Assembly: GCA_030248135.1 (NCBI GenBank)
Contig: JASANC010003292.1
Location: 1-64,000 of the forward strand
Source: Theristus sp. LFF4_11
Taxonomy: Eukaryota > Nematoda > Chromadorea > Monhysterida > Xyalidae
Length of the DNA stretch: 64,000 bases
Direction: 5' to 3'
Shown: positions 48,660 to 60,300 of the stretch, piece by piece
Layout of the letters: each line of letters starts with the position of its first letter
Numbering within the stretch: the first letter of the stretch is position 1
Translations under genes and position numbers: made by a program
The notes under the pieces: model-generated
Databases searched by the model: none
What the model saw: the letters and a program-made list of their open reading frames with translations, nothing else
Told to the model about the DNA's origin: nothing

Positions 48660-49930
48660 TTTGTTTGACGACGACGACAATTTCATTGATTTTGATTTTG
48701 CATCATTTGTGTGCTCGTGCCCGTCAGTGATTCGCTTTGTGTACGTGTGCTGCGACAGCTATGGTGTGGTTATTCGTAACTTCATACGATGTGGTTATTC
48801 GAAAACCAGTGTGTTTGTTTCGGTTGACTTTTGTTTCTCAGTTGTGTTGAAACAGTTCACTTAAAAACCGGACATTTTCATGTCATTTGACGATTCAACG
48901 ATTCAACTTCCTTTTTTTGATTCGCTTAACTTTGAGGCATTCTGTTGTTCTGAGGCGTTTTGTCAGGCTCGACTGGATCACACAGTTGCTTTCTTTTGAT
49001 TTGCGTTCAAAGAAAATTGTGAATCGAAAAAAGTGCAATAAAAAACGGAACGGAAACGAATCGGAAACGGAACGGAATGATTGATTGATTGATGACGACG
49101 TCGTCGCTTAATTTTTGCGTGTGAACAAAAAGATAAGAGCTGAAAGGAGTGCGCTGTGTATGGTTTTCTGCGTGCACCAAGTAAATAAACACAGCAGCTC
49201 ACAATTTTTGGTTTAAATGACGATTTTTTTTGACAACCCTACTTACTTATGCAGGCTGGAGCTTCTTTTTTAAAACGCACGCGCACCTCGCATCCGCATG
49301 CTCATGCTCATGATCCACTAGCGCGCGTGCACACGCTCCGGCCCCAATAAGAACTTGTTCAAAACGCAATCGGTATCCTAATAGTCTAAACGGGATCATG
49401 ATCATCGCATCGCACGTACCGTACCGTTGGCTGAGAGCAGACTTGCGCACGCACCGCGCACCTGAACATTGTGGCACATGAAACAGATGTGCCACAACGA
49501 GTAAAACAAAAAAAGAACGAGGAGAGGGGGGTGGCAAAAAGACAAAAAAATCAACCGTTGAATGAAACAAGTGAATAATTGAAGTGCTTGTTGAAAACGA
49601 GGAAGCTTTTTGACCGCCTCTGAAAACTGAATCATTGTGGAACGTGGAACATCGTGCGTTGGTGCCGTCATCACGGTGCGGCGACAGAGACTGCGCAAAG
49701 CAAATTCGAATAATTCTATGCAGTTCGTTTTCTGATTCTGTCAGCGTCGCGTCGCAAGCGAAGCAACGGACAGTGCTGTTTTTATGTTTCTCGTTCCACA
49801 TTTTTATCTTCGATTTTGCTGAATTCGTGTGTTTTTTTAGATTGCCTTGCCATGTCTTGAAAACGAAAGAGGTCGAAGTTCGACCGCCGAACGAGGAAAG
49901 TTTGCAAAGCAAAGCTGTGTGCATGTGCTC
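48660..49930. other. Region upstream of CK2 beta, no gene supported
   Basis: A 236-codon open frame exists on the minus strand (49957-49247). Its composition (His/Cys/Ser/Phe runs, no domain, antisense open frames of similar size) does not support a protein. The region may hold promoter sequence for the minus-strand CK2 beta gene. Confidence 0.4.
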
Positions 49931-49941
49931 GTGCTGTATAA

Positions 49942-50564
49942 GGTTGTGAAAAAACAAAAAGCGTCCATTTTTTATTTTTTTTTATTTGAAAAGTTGTGCC
50001 AAATCAAATAAGGGAGTTAGAAGAACCACATTTGATGTGAAAACGAATCCCGAATGACTTCCATATGGCGGAACTTTCTAAATTTTGTTTCGGTGAGCTC
50101 ATTTAACCCTTTTCCAAATTGATATCATGCATCTTCTTTTGTTCTGAACCTTAAAACGCCACTATTTATGCACAATCTGAACTGAAAAACAGCTTACAGG
50201 CTTGAAATCCAATCAATTACGATAATGACGTCACGACACGGCACGAAACAGAAACCAACAAAGTAGCGCTTGCGGGACACTCAGAATGCACAATGTGAGG
50301 CAACAATCACCTTGGATGCATCGGAAATGTTAAGCCAAGTTTTCCGACGCTCGAAAACTTCATTCCGAAAGTTGCTCAAGCCTAAAATCAATCGGTAAAA
50401 CAGTCCAATGTCGATTTTGGACCTGTGTTGGTTTGGTTTTACGAGGTAATGTTAAAGAATTTTTTTTAATTTCCAAAAATTTAACCAACAATAACATTTT
50501 CAAAGCATATCTGGAAAAAAAATCGGCATTGTTGGCTTTTTATTCAGTTTTTTATTGACAACCC
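49942..50564 (+). mobile_element. Non-autonomous TIR element (GGTTGT..AA ends), copy 1
   Basis: Colinear with 54451-55147. Shared blocks include 'aagaaccaca.ttgatatg', 'tatggcggaactttc', 'cacgacac..cacga', 'tgcatcggaaatg' and 'ggttttacgaggta'. Ends are GGTTGTGAA and its inverse TTGACAACC. Confidence 0.85.
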
Positions 50565-50627
50565 TGGTGCTGCACAATTTCTACCAAATGTATCGCATTT
50601 GGCTATGGACCATAGTTTTTTTTATTT

Positions 50628-50842
50628 GTTCGCGCGCCGGTTCCGGAAAACCAAACTCCGGCGGAAACGGGCAATACTGCCCTGCCGAGCCCAATTTACC
50701 CTCGGCTCTGGAGGGAGCAGACCATTAGATCTTGTTGGTCACTTTAGTTTCTCCATTGTGTGTCTTGTCCGCAGCGAGGTTCGAACTGTCCACCTACAGA
50801 ACGGTAGGCGAAAGCCCTATACCTGCGCTACAGACGCGACAA
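50628..50842 (-). repeat. tRNA-derived SINE, family 1, copy 2
   Basis: Nearly identical to 15025-15240. The minus strand shows a tRNA-like head ending GTTCGAACCTCGCTGCGG and a 3' 'ccggaaccggcgcgcg' followed by an A-rich tail. Confidence 0.9.
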
Positions 50843-50916
50843 AAATTTTTTGTTGTTGTGTTGTTCTAAACAATTTTTGACTCTATCTCTATGCGAGAGG
50901 TTTTTTCGGCTGATTA

Positions 50917-51205
50917 TTTTTTGTGGTTTCATCACCGCGGCGCAGTTTGTTGTGACGCTGAACATCAAGCTGCTTGGAGGCAAGGTGTGAGTGGGTTTTG
51001 TTTGGCAACTTGAGTGAGCAACTCGCTGATTGGCTGTGTTTTGTGCCAGCACAGTGATTGATGAATTGTGCTGGGTTGCTAATCTCCGTGATTCTTGTTT
51101 TTGTAGATCGGGTTGATCGAACAATTCCGGGAGCTTGACAATGACAATCTTCTGAGGAAAGACACCAAGGGTGAAGAGTTGAAGACAGCTAGAAACACCA
51201 CTTGA
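50917..51205 (+). pseudogene. Possible two-exon coding remnant, uncertain
   Basis: A segment ending 50984 (GGFITAAQ-like, then LNIKLLGGK|GTGTGA donor) can join in phase to 51117-51205 (acceptor TTTTTGTAG), which reads IGLIEQFRELDNDNLLRKDT and stops after ARNTT. The pattern GGx-GLIEQ-x-x-ELDN weakly recalls the TM1/cap exon of the K2P genes here (IGGLMFQLIELENEL). It has no start and carries charges in the membrane span. It may be a decayed fragment or chance. From 51206 to 52937 no gene is supported. Confidence 0.22.
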
Positions 51206-52937
51206 TCCGCGACAGCGACAAGTGGCCATTGGCGATGCCAGGACAGGACAGTGCAATTTATGTGTTTCGTTTCACAAATTGTTGTAGCGAAGCTGAATAG
51301 CTCAGTTTTTCAGAAATGTCGATGTCGACGACGGGCCGCCGCCCCACCGACTGACGTCGATGTGGTGTTGGCTGTTGCGTTGATAGATTCTGCTGTTCAA
51401 AGGCGTGACAGAGCAGGCAGCGAAAAACCAAAAGAACCGATTTTATCATACCTGCCCCAGTTGGAGCAGGTCGGTTGGACGTTTGAGAGAAGCAAACCCA
51501 GTCGGAGCAGGCCTTTATAATTTGGTTTCACCTAAAATTTGGTTCAGGACGTGCTTTGACCGCGCCTGGTTATGTTGGACCACCTGCCTTTCTTGAAAAT
51601 AAACCCCCACCGAGAACTAAAGTGTGTTGCCGATTTCGGCGTTCATCGTTATGTCATGCTCCTGACATTCATATTGCTGTGATTGATTGATTGATAATCA
51701 GTCAAATAAAAATGACCATATTTAATTGTTCAAATGTTTTACTCGTTGTTGAAAGACTTGCGGAGTTCTGAGAAAAACCTTTTTCAAAAAGTTTTTTGAG
51801 GCTCAATATTTGTTCTTTTTGCTTCAGCAAAACAAATTGTCGGTAATATAACTGCGTGTGCTGGTGTTTGATTGAATGATTCATAATTTTTTGCTTGTGT
51901 CGCACTCACATGTTTCGTGTTTGTGTGGTGTGTTTGCACGTGTATCGCCGCATTCATTTTTTTGTCTCATTTGGAAGACTGGTTTCTGTTCTGGTTTCTG
52001 AAATATGCGAAGCGAACTGATTCACCAATGTCAATTGTAAATCGGCAATCCATCTGTCATCGTTGCACCGAATCCATAATGTGCTGGGCGGCTTGTGTTT
52101 TGTCTGGAACGTGAGTTTTTTGGATTTCTTTGGTCGTTCCAACTTGTTTAAAAATAGAGATTGTGGAGAAGTCGAAAGCAAAAGTGTGTGTGTATGTCTT
52201 CCATTTTCTGCTCGTGACTGCATTGCCGCATTCAAAGCGTTGCCATGGTAGGCCGTTCCGTCGGCGTCGCTGTACGAAATTCACACGTTTTCGTTCCTGA
52301 CATTTTTCTTCCCGTCGTTCACTGATAAATCTAAATCACCATTTTTGTCAACAAAAGCGTTTTTCGTTTTTTAAACTTTTTAAATAAAAAGAAATTTGAA
52401 ATGGACTTTTCAGGTTACGGTAGTTTAGACTACTAGGCCAACCAAACGCAATTGTTCAGACATCTTCTTTCTTGAAAAGGCTTGGCTTAGGTTAGGATTC
52501 GGTTAGGATTATGTTAGGCTTAGAATTAGGCTTTGGGATTAGGATTTAGAACTAGGTCCGTTTTAGCAATGTCCGACAACGAAAGTGTCGGTTTTTAGAA
52601 AAGAAGGGCAACCCTTATGCAGGCCAAGCCAACCAAAAAGAACTTTAATTAAAAAAAAATTGGGATTGTCACTATTTTCGAACCCCAAAACTAAACTCTC
52701 CCCCTTAAAAATTTGCTTTCGCCTTCGGCCGGTACTGCTCCGCACGCACGCCGCCGCCACATTGACCGTGGCACGACCATTCATTCAATTCAAAACACGA
52801 ATGAAAGCCGCATAAAATGGTTTGATTTTTAAAAATTTGTTTTGAATTCGATTGAACATGTTAATTTCCAGTGTTTTCCACTTTGTCTTTCTGACATATT
52901 GTTGTTGATCGCACACATTTCAATTGTTTGCGTTTGC

Positions 52938-55900
52938 ATGCAGGGAAGAGTGAAACGGACGCAGAAGTTTTCACGCCGATTGCAGCAGGTCAAAAAGATG
53001 ATCAAACCGACCGACAGCAGAATGTTTGTTGTTCGTTTTCTTGATCGTTTCACGCACCACACAGCCACCGACGCGATGTCGTTCCAAAAATAAAACAAAC
53101 ATCAACAAGTCGCGTCCGTGGCGTAGCGGTAGAACTTCGGCCTACAGTTCTGTAGGTACCGGGTTCGAACCTCGCCGTGGACAAGACATACTCGTGGAAA
53201 ATTAGAGTGACCAATGAACATCTAATGGTCTATTCCCTCCTGAGCCGAGGGTAAAATTGGGGTCGGGGCAGTATTGCCCGTCTCCGCCGGAGTTTGGTAC
53301 CTTTGGGTTTCCGGAACCGGCGCGCGTATAATTAAATAAAAATAAAATAAAAATATTTTTTTTTTGTAGAAAAACGGAGAAACGCGTGATTCGACCGCAG
53401 AAGGAAGACGAAAACAAGTTGAAAATAGTGGAGGCGTCAGTGGTTTTGGTTTTTTTTGCCAGCAGTTCGCCGAAAAAGAATTGTTTGTTTCGAAGCTGAC
53501 TGAGCACAATGAGCAGATTTTGCACAAAAAAGTTATTTTTGATGCCAGCCTTGGCATATGGTACAGTTTGTTTTCTTGCTTCAGACCTCGCACGTCAAGC
53601 GCGATGTTCCTCAAGTACAACACGCAACTGGGACCACCGTTTCATGTTTTGATTGACACTAATTTTGTCAACTTCTCCATCCGCAACAAGTTGGATATAA
53701 TAAAAAGCATGATGGACTGCTTGTACGCTAAATGTTAGTCTCTGTTTGTTTTGTAAATTACCTAGTAAATGTTCAATTGATCACCATAGTAGACTAGCGC
53801 ACGGCACCCACCACGATATGAGTCTTGATTTTTTTATTTTCAACGATGATTTTTTTTTTTAAATTTGCTAATTTAGGTACACCGTACATCACTGACTGTG
53901 TGCTCGGCGAGCTGGAAAAAATGGGCCAGAAATACAAAGTGGCGCTCAAGTGTGTGCATTCAAAAAACCTTTTAACAACATTTCAAGTGTGATTCATTGT
54001 GAAATAATGCAGGATCATCAAAGATGCTCGTTTCAAGCGTCTCAGTTGCTTCCACAAAGGCACCTACGCAGACGACTGCATTGTGCAGCGCGTCACGGAG
54101 GTCAGTCGGTTGTACTGCACTGCTCTGAGGCGCATTCATGAAGTTGAATAAAAAACCACGCAGCGACCAACGAAACTATGCTTGTGTGAGCACGTAAAAC
54201 GCCGCATAGCTGCGAAACATTTGCTGCTTGCGCTAATGAAGCAAACGAATTCACAAAGCTACGTAGCAGAGAAGCTGTGGCTGTGGGGCTAGCTAAGTGC
54301 TTTGCTGAATGCTATTTGTACAATGAGTGCCAGCAGAAGCGCCGCATAGCTGCTCGACGCTTGGTGCATTTAGGAAGTGTTTTTAGCTGCCACATTGCTG
54401 TGCTGCACAACATGGCAAATTTTTGCCTATCAAGTGGTTGGTTGTGATTAGGGTTGTTAAAAAAAACAAAAATCGCCATTTTTGTTTTAAAGAAAATTAA
54501 AAAAAAATTTCAAAAATCAAAGTTGTGCTAAATCAATCAGGGAGTCCGAAGAACCACATATGATATGCAAGCGCCTCCCGATTGACTCCCGTATGGCGGA
54601 ACTTTGCAGATTTTGTTTTGGTGACCTCAATTACCCCTTTTCCAAACCGTCACCATGCCTCTTCTTGTGTTTTGACCTCCAAAACGTCACTAATTGTCCC
54701 CAGCTAAACTAATGCTGAAGTGAAGACAAACATACCGCCTTGAAATTCGATCAATTCTTCTGATGGTGTCGCGACGACACGACACGAAGCAGCAACCAGA
54801 CAACGTAGCGCTTGCAAACGGAGCAGCGAGCACAATCGGACGCTCCGCGAGGCGAATCGTCACCTTATCTGCATCGGAAATGGTAGGCCAAGCTTTGGGA
54901 CGCTCAAAAACTTCATCGCAGATGTTGTCGACGCCTAAAATCAGTCGGTAAAACGGTCCAAAATCGACTGCTAAGGTTTTACGAGGTATAATCAAAGAAA
55001 ATTTTTGTTGAACTTTCGAAAAATTGTGCCAAAATTGAAGTTTTCAGAGCATATTCAGAGAAATTTTTTTCGAATTTAAAAAAAAAATCGGCATTTTTGT
55101 TTTGTTTTTTAATCACTTTAAAAAAATTCATTTTTGTTTAACAACCCCAGTTGTGATTCACGAGACGAGGTAAAGCTAGAATTCCACGAAACGACACAAC
55201 CGAGTGGCAACCGAAAATAATTAGGTGTTCGCTGGCTGACCGGTATACGACGCTGTTTGTCAAAGTGCAGGCACTAAAATGTCAGTTTGGTGTGACTGAT
55301 CCGACATTCACCACTTGTTTACGGGAAGAAGTCGGCTAAACGGAAAGTCTGGTTTGCTCTGAACGGCAAGCGCATGTTTTGCGGCACATGACGTCATTTC
55401 AGTGGGGGGACACGTTTGAAAAAATAGGTCATGGTCTGTTGGTGAACAATCTCACAGATTGCACTTGGACTTGGACGATATTTAGAATGCAATGACGTTT
55501 TTGCATCGCATCGCAAAAAAAGCTTGGTTGAATGAACATGAACGTCCGGAGCATACCGTATTACCCCCAATAAACCCCCATGGGGGATTAATACGTCAGC
55601 GACTTTTAGGGGTTGGGGTTTATTGGTGGGGGGGGGGGGGTTTATTTACAAAAAAATCTAGGGGTGGGGGTTTGTTGAAAAATGGCAAAAATACCTTGCA
55701 TGGCAGGCAAGAAAGTCGCAGAAACTTCTACTTTTCACAAAGATTTCCTTTTGTAACAGCCTTTTGTAATGAAATTACCATTAACTCATCCCTTTGGGGC
55801 CTTTGGTAGCACAATTTCACCAATGTCACTGCATTCAGTCACTGAATTCGCTGGGTATGTGTTTCAAACAGGTTTCCAATTAACCCCCATGGGGGATTAT

Positions 55901-56606
55901 TTGTGGGGGGGATTATTTGGAAACTGGTCGGGGGTGGGGGTTTATTGGTGGGGGGATTAATGGTGGGGGGGGGGTTTAATGGGGGTAATACGGTATTTTT
56001 TTTCTGATTTTCTGAAGCTCAAAATCTAAATTCCACTCTGGATCTAAATACCGTTGGAACAAAACATTTGCTGGCAGGCGCGAGTTTTGTTCACCCAATG
56101 AATCATTTGTTGCCGTGTCACGGCACGTGCGGTATTTTGGTTTTCTGCCATCTGTGGTCTTTCGGTCGCTCAAAATGTCACAAATGTGCGCTCTTTTGGC
56201 ACGTGCGCGCTTCTTATCCGCAATCCGCCTGAAGACACCACCGCTTCACAGCTAGTTGCGCTTTGGCTGAATGATGAATTTCGACTATTTCTACGTCACT
56301 GATTTTCGTTAGCTTGTGTGAAACAATTGCTACAATGCGTGAAGCGGTTGCAATGCACTGCAGCACAAATGCTACATTGTCGCCACCTGTGACAAGGATT
56401 TGAAACGAAGGATACGGAAAATCGCGGGCGTGCCGATCATGTACGTTAAACAGCACAGGTATGTGAGCATGTGTGTGCTGGAAGAGAATTCAACAACCGC
56501 TTGTGCACAACAACGCATCTTCATAATCAATACACGCCATTTTTCATGTATCTTCAGGTACAGCATTGAGCGAATGCCAGACGCTTACGGCGCTGGTGCA
56601 TGGTGA
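52938..56606 (+). CDS. FCF1: rRNA-processing PIN-domain endonuclease FCF1/UTP24, 195 aa
   Basis: Exons 52938-53023, 53370-53417, 53585-53733, 53877-53949, 54013-54100, 56364-56458 and 56558-56606 give 196 codons. FCF1 hallmarks are present: a basic N-terminus (VKRTQKF..KKMIK), [20 protein letters not shown] (PIN Asp), [20 protein letters not shown] and [32 protein letters not shown] with the acidic pair, YIVATCDKD, and [24 protein letters not shown] at the end. FCF1 is a component of the small-subunit processome that cuts pre-rRNA at the 5' end of 18S in the nucleolus. Length is close to human (198 aa). Exon 2 borders were chosen by phase. Intron 5 (2.26 kb) is full of transposon sequence and intron 1 carries a SINE. 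Confidence 0.95.
53107..53345 (+). repeat. tRNA-derived SINE, family 1, copy 3 (in FCF1 intron 1)
   Basis: The tRNA-like head (GTCCGTGGCGTAGCGGTAGA, B-box GGGTTCGAACC, closing CCGTGGAC) can form a 7-bp acceptor-like stem. The body contains 'gagggtaaaattggggtcgg', then 'ggaaccggcgcgcg', and an AAATAAAAATAAAAT tail. It ends about 25 bp before the exon 2 acceptor. Confidence 0.9.
54451..55147 (+). mobile_element. Non-autonomous TIR element (GGGTTGTTAAA ends), copy 2, in FCF1 intron 5
   Basis: TIR GGGTTGTTAAA at 54451 and its exact inverse TTTAACAACCC ending 55147. The subterminal parts are also inverted ('aaaatcgcca' with 'tcggcattttt'). The body is homologous to 49942-50564. Confidence 0.9.
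55243..55436 (+). mobile_element. Copy 2 of the 34.4-kb MITE family, in FCF1 intron 5
   Basis: Matches the reverse strand of 34393-34570. Its right end 'gacgtcatttcag..acacgtttgaaaaaat' matches the TIR of that copy. The left TIR is not evident, so this copy looks truncated. Confidence 0.7.
55553..55996. mobile_element. MITE (ATACCGTATTACC ends), copy 2, in FCF1 intron 5
   Basis: Ends 'ataccgtattacccccaata' and its inverse. The interior is nearly identical to 39822-40285, including the 'gaaattaccattaactcatc' core and the G-run-rich arms. Confidence 0.93.
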
Positions 56607-56803
56607 TCGTGATTTTGTACAATATTGTTGTTTGAATTGAAATGTTGAATTGCTTGTTCGTTTTCCGTTGTTCGTTTGCTTGTTAATGCTTTTGGGCGTT
56701 GCGGATTATTATTTTTATGTTTTTTATCCAGCATAAACTGAGAACAAAAAACTTGTAATATTTGATTTAGCACACGCGTTTCACTGCAGTGTTAACCGCG
56801 CAC

Positions 56804-57125
56804 AAGTTATCTGAAATTGAATCGACCGTTTTGCATCTAGTTACAGTGGCGACCAAAAGTGTTGGAACGCTGCGTGCGCGTGTGCTGTGTGTTGCGCGTG
56901 TGTTGCATCAGCCAAACAAACGCTATTATGAGAATTTAAGAGAAACGTTGGGTCGAAAAGTATCCCGGGAATCCAACGTTGCCCATAAATCCTTATAATA
57001 GCGTTTGTGCGGCTGATGCAACACGCGCGCAATACACAGCACACGCGCACGCAGCGTTCCAACACTTTTGGTCGCCACTGTAACTATAATAGATGCAAAA
57101 CGGTCGATTCAATTTCAGATAACTT
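56804..57125. mobile_element. Nested palindrome containing a Tc1-like MITE
   Basis: The inner element 56844-57080 has ends CAGTGGCGACCAAAAGTGTT and inverse, flanked by TA, as in Tc1/mariner MITEs. Its arms extend over 80 bp ('ttgcgcgtgtgttgcatcag' etc.). The flanks outside it ('gttatctgaaattgaatcga', 'ccgttttgcatct') are also inverted copies of each other. Confidence 0.85.
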
Positions 57126-57306
57126 TGTATTGTTGGAAGTTGCAAGATGTATTGTGTTGGAGGGAGATAATGTGCGAAAAACAACATTTTTGCGCTGAAA
57201 TGAAACTCCTAAGCTGTTGGTAGTAGGTACACGTACATCGTGCATCTATCGTGTCACAGCTGCGAACCTTGCATAGATCTGCAGAAAAATTGAAAATGAG
57301 TGAACG

Positions 57307-60300
57307 ATGACATGGGCCACTGCAACCGTGCGTTACACGCAGCAGAAGAACTGCATGGTCTGCTTGAGGTGCCCTGCGCCAGCGGTGTGTGTCTCGTTTT
57401 CAACAACATTTTTGATTTCACCCTTTTTATTTCGTGCGCTTTTGATTTCGTCCGCAGCAGCGTTCGTTCGCGTCTTCTCCAGGTGAGCAGCCATCACCGT
57501 TGGAGCACATACGAGCGCCGTCCCATGCAGCCGATCGACGTGCTCTACAACGACGGCGTCGACCAGGTGCTGCTGAACGTTGCTTGCGGCCTGCCCCACA
57601 GTGCTGCTGGCCAAGTTGTGCTGCTTGAGATCAGTGGTGTGCTCGCAAACGAGCTGAAATTGGCTAATGATGCACAGGTGAACGAGTCTGATTTTTTGGC
57701 GAATTTCATTGGGTAACTTTTATCATTTTTTTTTATTCAGGTGTTATGGCGTCCGTCTGGAACGCTGCCGACAGCAAGAGAAATCTGGGTCAGTCCACGG
57801 TCGGATGCGGACTGGGAAATCATTGTGAGTGTTGGCTGACTTTGATTCTATCAAACAGCTGCGCAGAAGCGCTTTGTTCGCGGTCGTTGCCGTGGTTGCT
57901 TATTTGTCGTTTTGTTGCATTTTCTGTTTTCATCACTGTTTCACTTCAGCAATCGAGCGTCGACCAGATCGAGCATGAACTGCTTGAGCAGCTGCAAGTT
58001 GCACAGCGCAGCCAGACGGTGCCACTTTGGATCTCCGGTGGACTCTGTGTGTTCTTCGCAATCGGTCGGTGTGGCTGATTTGCGTCATGAATTTGCACGG
58101 TTTTTTTCTTTGTTGGTTTTTTGGTGTGAGCAACTTTGCTTGCGTCACGTGCACGTCACTGCAAAGATGCAGTCTGAATGCATGCCCAATGTAATCCATC
58201 ATGCCGAAATCCATGACAACATCTGTTGTTTGAAGTCAAGACGTTGTGCAAAAAATCCCATGTACACCAATAATGGACCCACAAGTGAGGCATCACGTCA
58301 TGACAAAGGCATGCTTTTCTTTAATAATCTATTGTATTTCTCCAGAACGCATTGAAACATCAACGGATGCGAACTGTGCGTTGATCACGCAAGACACCCG
58401 TATCGTCGTTAACATTCCTGTTTCGTCGTCAAACTTGGACAAACAACCGCCAGTCACTCAAAAGAAACGACCGACGCAAGCAACCAGAAAGACGCGCGAT
58501 GAGACGCTGACGCAGCTGTTTGACACGGTGGCACAGAGCAGTTCAACAACAGAACGACAACGCACTGAATGGCCATTTGAGGACAGACCGTCCAGAACAC
58601 CGTTGAACGACGAACATCTGGCCACTTTTTGTCGTTTGTTTGATGACAGTCGAGCGATTTTGGCTGAAAACACCATTGACACGCTGCTGTTGCGGGTGCT
58701 CCCGAGAAACCATGACGCGTTAGAGCAGTTCAACTTCGGGAACTTTGAAGACGTAAACTCGTTCATTTGTCCCGTTGGTGTCACTTGCCTGCCATCTGTG
58801 ATCAAAATTGACGAACTGCACCGCAAGTCACTGCCATTCCTGGTCACACTTGCTGAATATGTCAAGAAGAACGGCAATAAAAACTCAAATATCGCCAGCA
58901 ACAACCGCACGAGGCTTCCACCTTTGGGCCAAAATTCACACCAAGAAAAATCGTCAAATCCGATGTCGGTGCAATTTTTGTTGGTGCTCATTCGAGAACC
59001 ATCGTTGATTCCGCCCTGTCACGTGGCGATGCCTGTTTGCTTGGTCCATCAATTGGGGCTGTGCGAGTTGCGGCGGTTTACGGTGAAATTGGTGAAAAAC
59101 GTGAGTGTTCGCGTGGTTGTGTGTCGGCATCACGGGAGGAAAACGTTCTTCCGCATTGCAAACAACACTCAAAGTTTTCATCTTGATCCTGCGTGAGCAG
59201 CGCTATTCATTGTTTTTCCTCACTGCAGTTTGGCGTTTGTATGAATGCAGTCAACAAAAAGATTTTTACGATACGATACAGTGTAGCCGAATAAATAAGG
59301 CAGTCCTTGTATTCTCCATCAAGGCGGGATCAGTCGCAGACTAGGAGTTGTCTTTCTCAGCAATGCCATGAAAATTAGCAATTGTGTGTGCAAGGGAGAA
59401 AGAATGCACAGAATAGCACGAAGAAGCAATTAGTTTGAAAAAAAAACACGTCAAATTTGACACACAATTGCTTTTCTGAACGTCATTTTCTTTCATTCAA
59501 ATTTCGCGCGCTCCTTGCACCCTGAAAAAAGCTGCCATGTTTAATTGGCCATACCGTACGAATGCATTTTCAGACGACGCTGTCGTTCGTTGACTCGATT
59601 CACGCGGACGTGTGCGCAGCTGCACAACACAGGCAGGCGTCGGCAGCATACGCCGATTTGCTGCTGCACGTTCGTCCGTTCGTGCAGGCGGCTTTGCTGC
59701 GACAGCGAGCGTTCCGATTCAACGCCTGTTCGTTGCCGTTGTTCTTGCCAAACCATGGAATTCCATTGGCACCGGACACGACTGGCAATGCGAATTTGAA
59801 CGGCGTTCAGAATGGCTGGTGGTTTTCGCTTGTCTTGTGGGTGGTGCAAATGCTGCACTTGAGTCCATCTTTGCTGTTGGTTACAATAAGTTTCATTCAC
59901 TCAGAATGCGTGGTGTGATATTGCACAAAAGCACCGTTTGTTTTTCACAAACCATGCGAAATGTTCTGTTTCAGTGTGTTTGAAGCCAGGAAACGATGCA
60001 GAATTTGAATGTCCGGAGCAAAAGGCCATTTGTTTGCTAGCCGACAGCAGCAAATCGCTGAATGTTAGCGTCACGATACGTGTGACGAACGCAAAGGACA
60101 CCGACGCAATTGAAAACAACAGAACTGAGAATGAAGACACACGCACATCGCCAATTGCTAGGAAGTTGCCGAGGTTAGTTGTTGTCGCTGGTCGATAAGT
60201 CTTAGCTGCGTTGCGCACCTGCAATCAGGCGAGAGAGCAGCATGCACTTCAAACAGACTGTCGATAGAGCGATTTTGTTCTGCAAAATTTGGAAAGCTCA

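Noticed and set aside
49247..49957. 236-codon open frame on the minus strand
   Set aside because: No domain, odd composition, overlapping antisense open frames and no splice context. Likely chance in an upstream region.
50828..51256. 142-aa minus-strand ORF
   Set aside because: It overlaps a SINE end and has no protein-like features or splice sites.
52475..52555. Interstitial telomeric repeat (TTAGGC-like words)
   Set aside because: Only scattered TTAGG/TTAGGC words within a degenerate 'ttagga/ttaggct' stretch; no array.
53107..53182. Functional tRNA gene
   Set aside because: It folds partly like a tRNA but is the head of a SINE shared, body included, with two other copies in the window.
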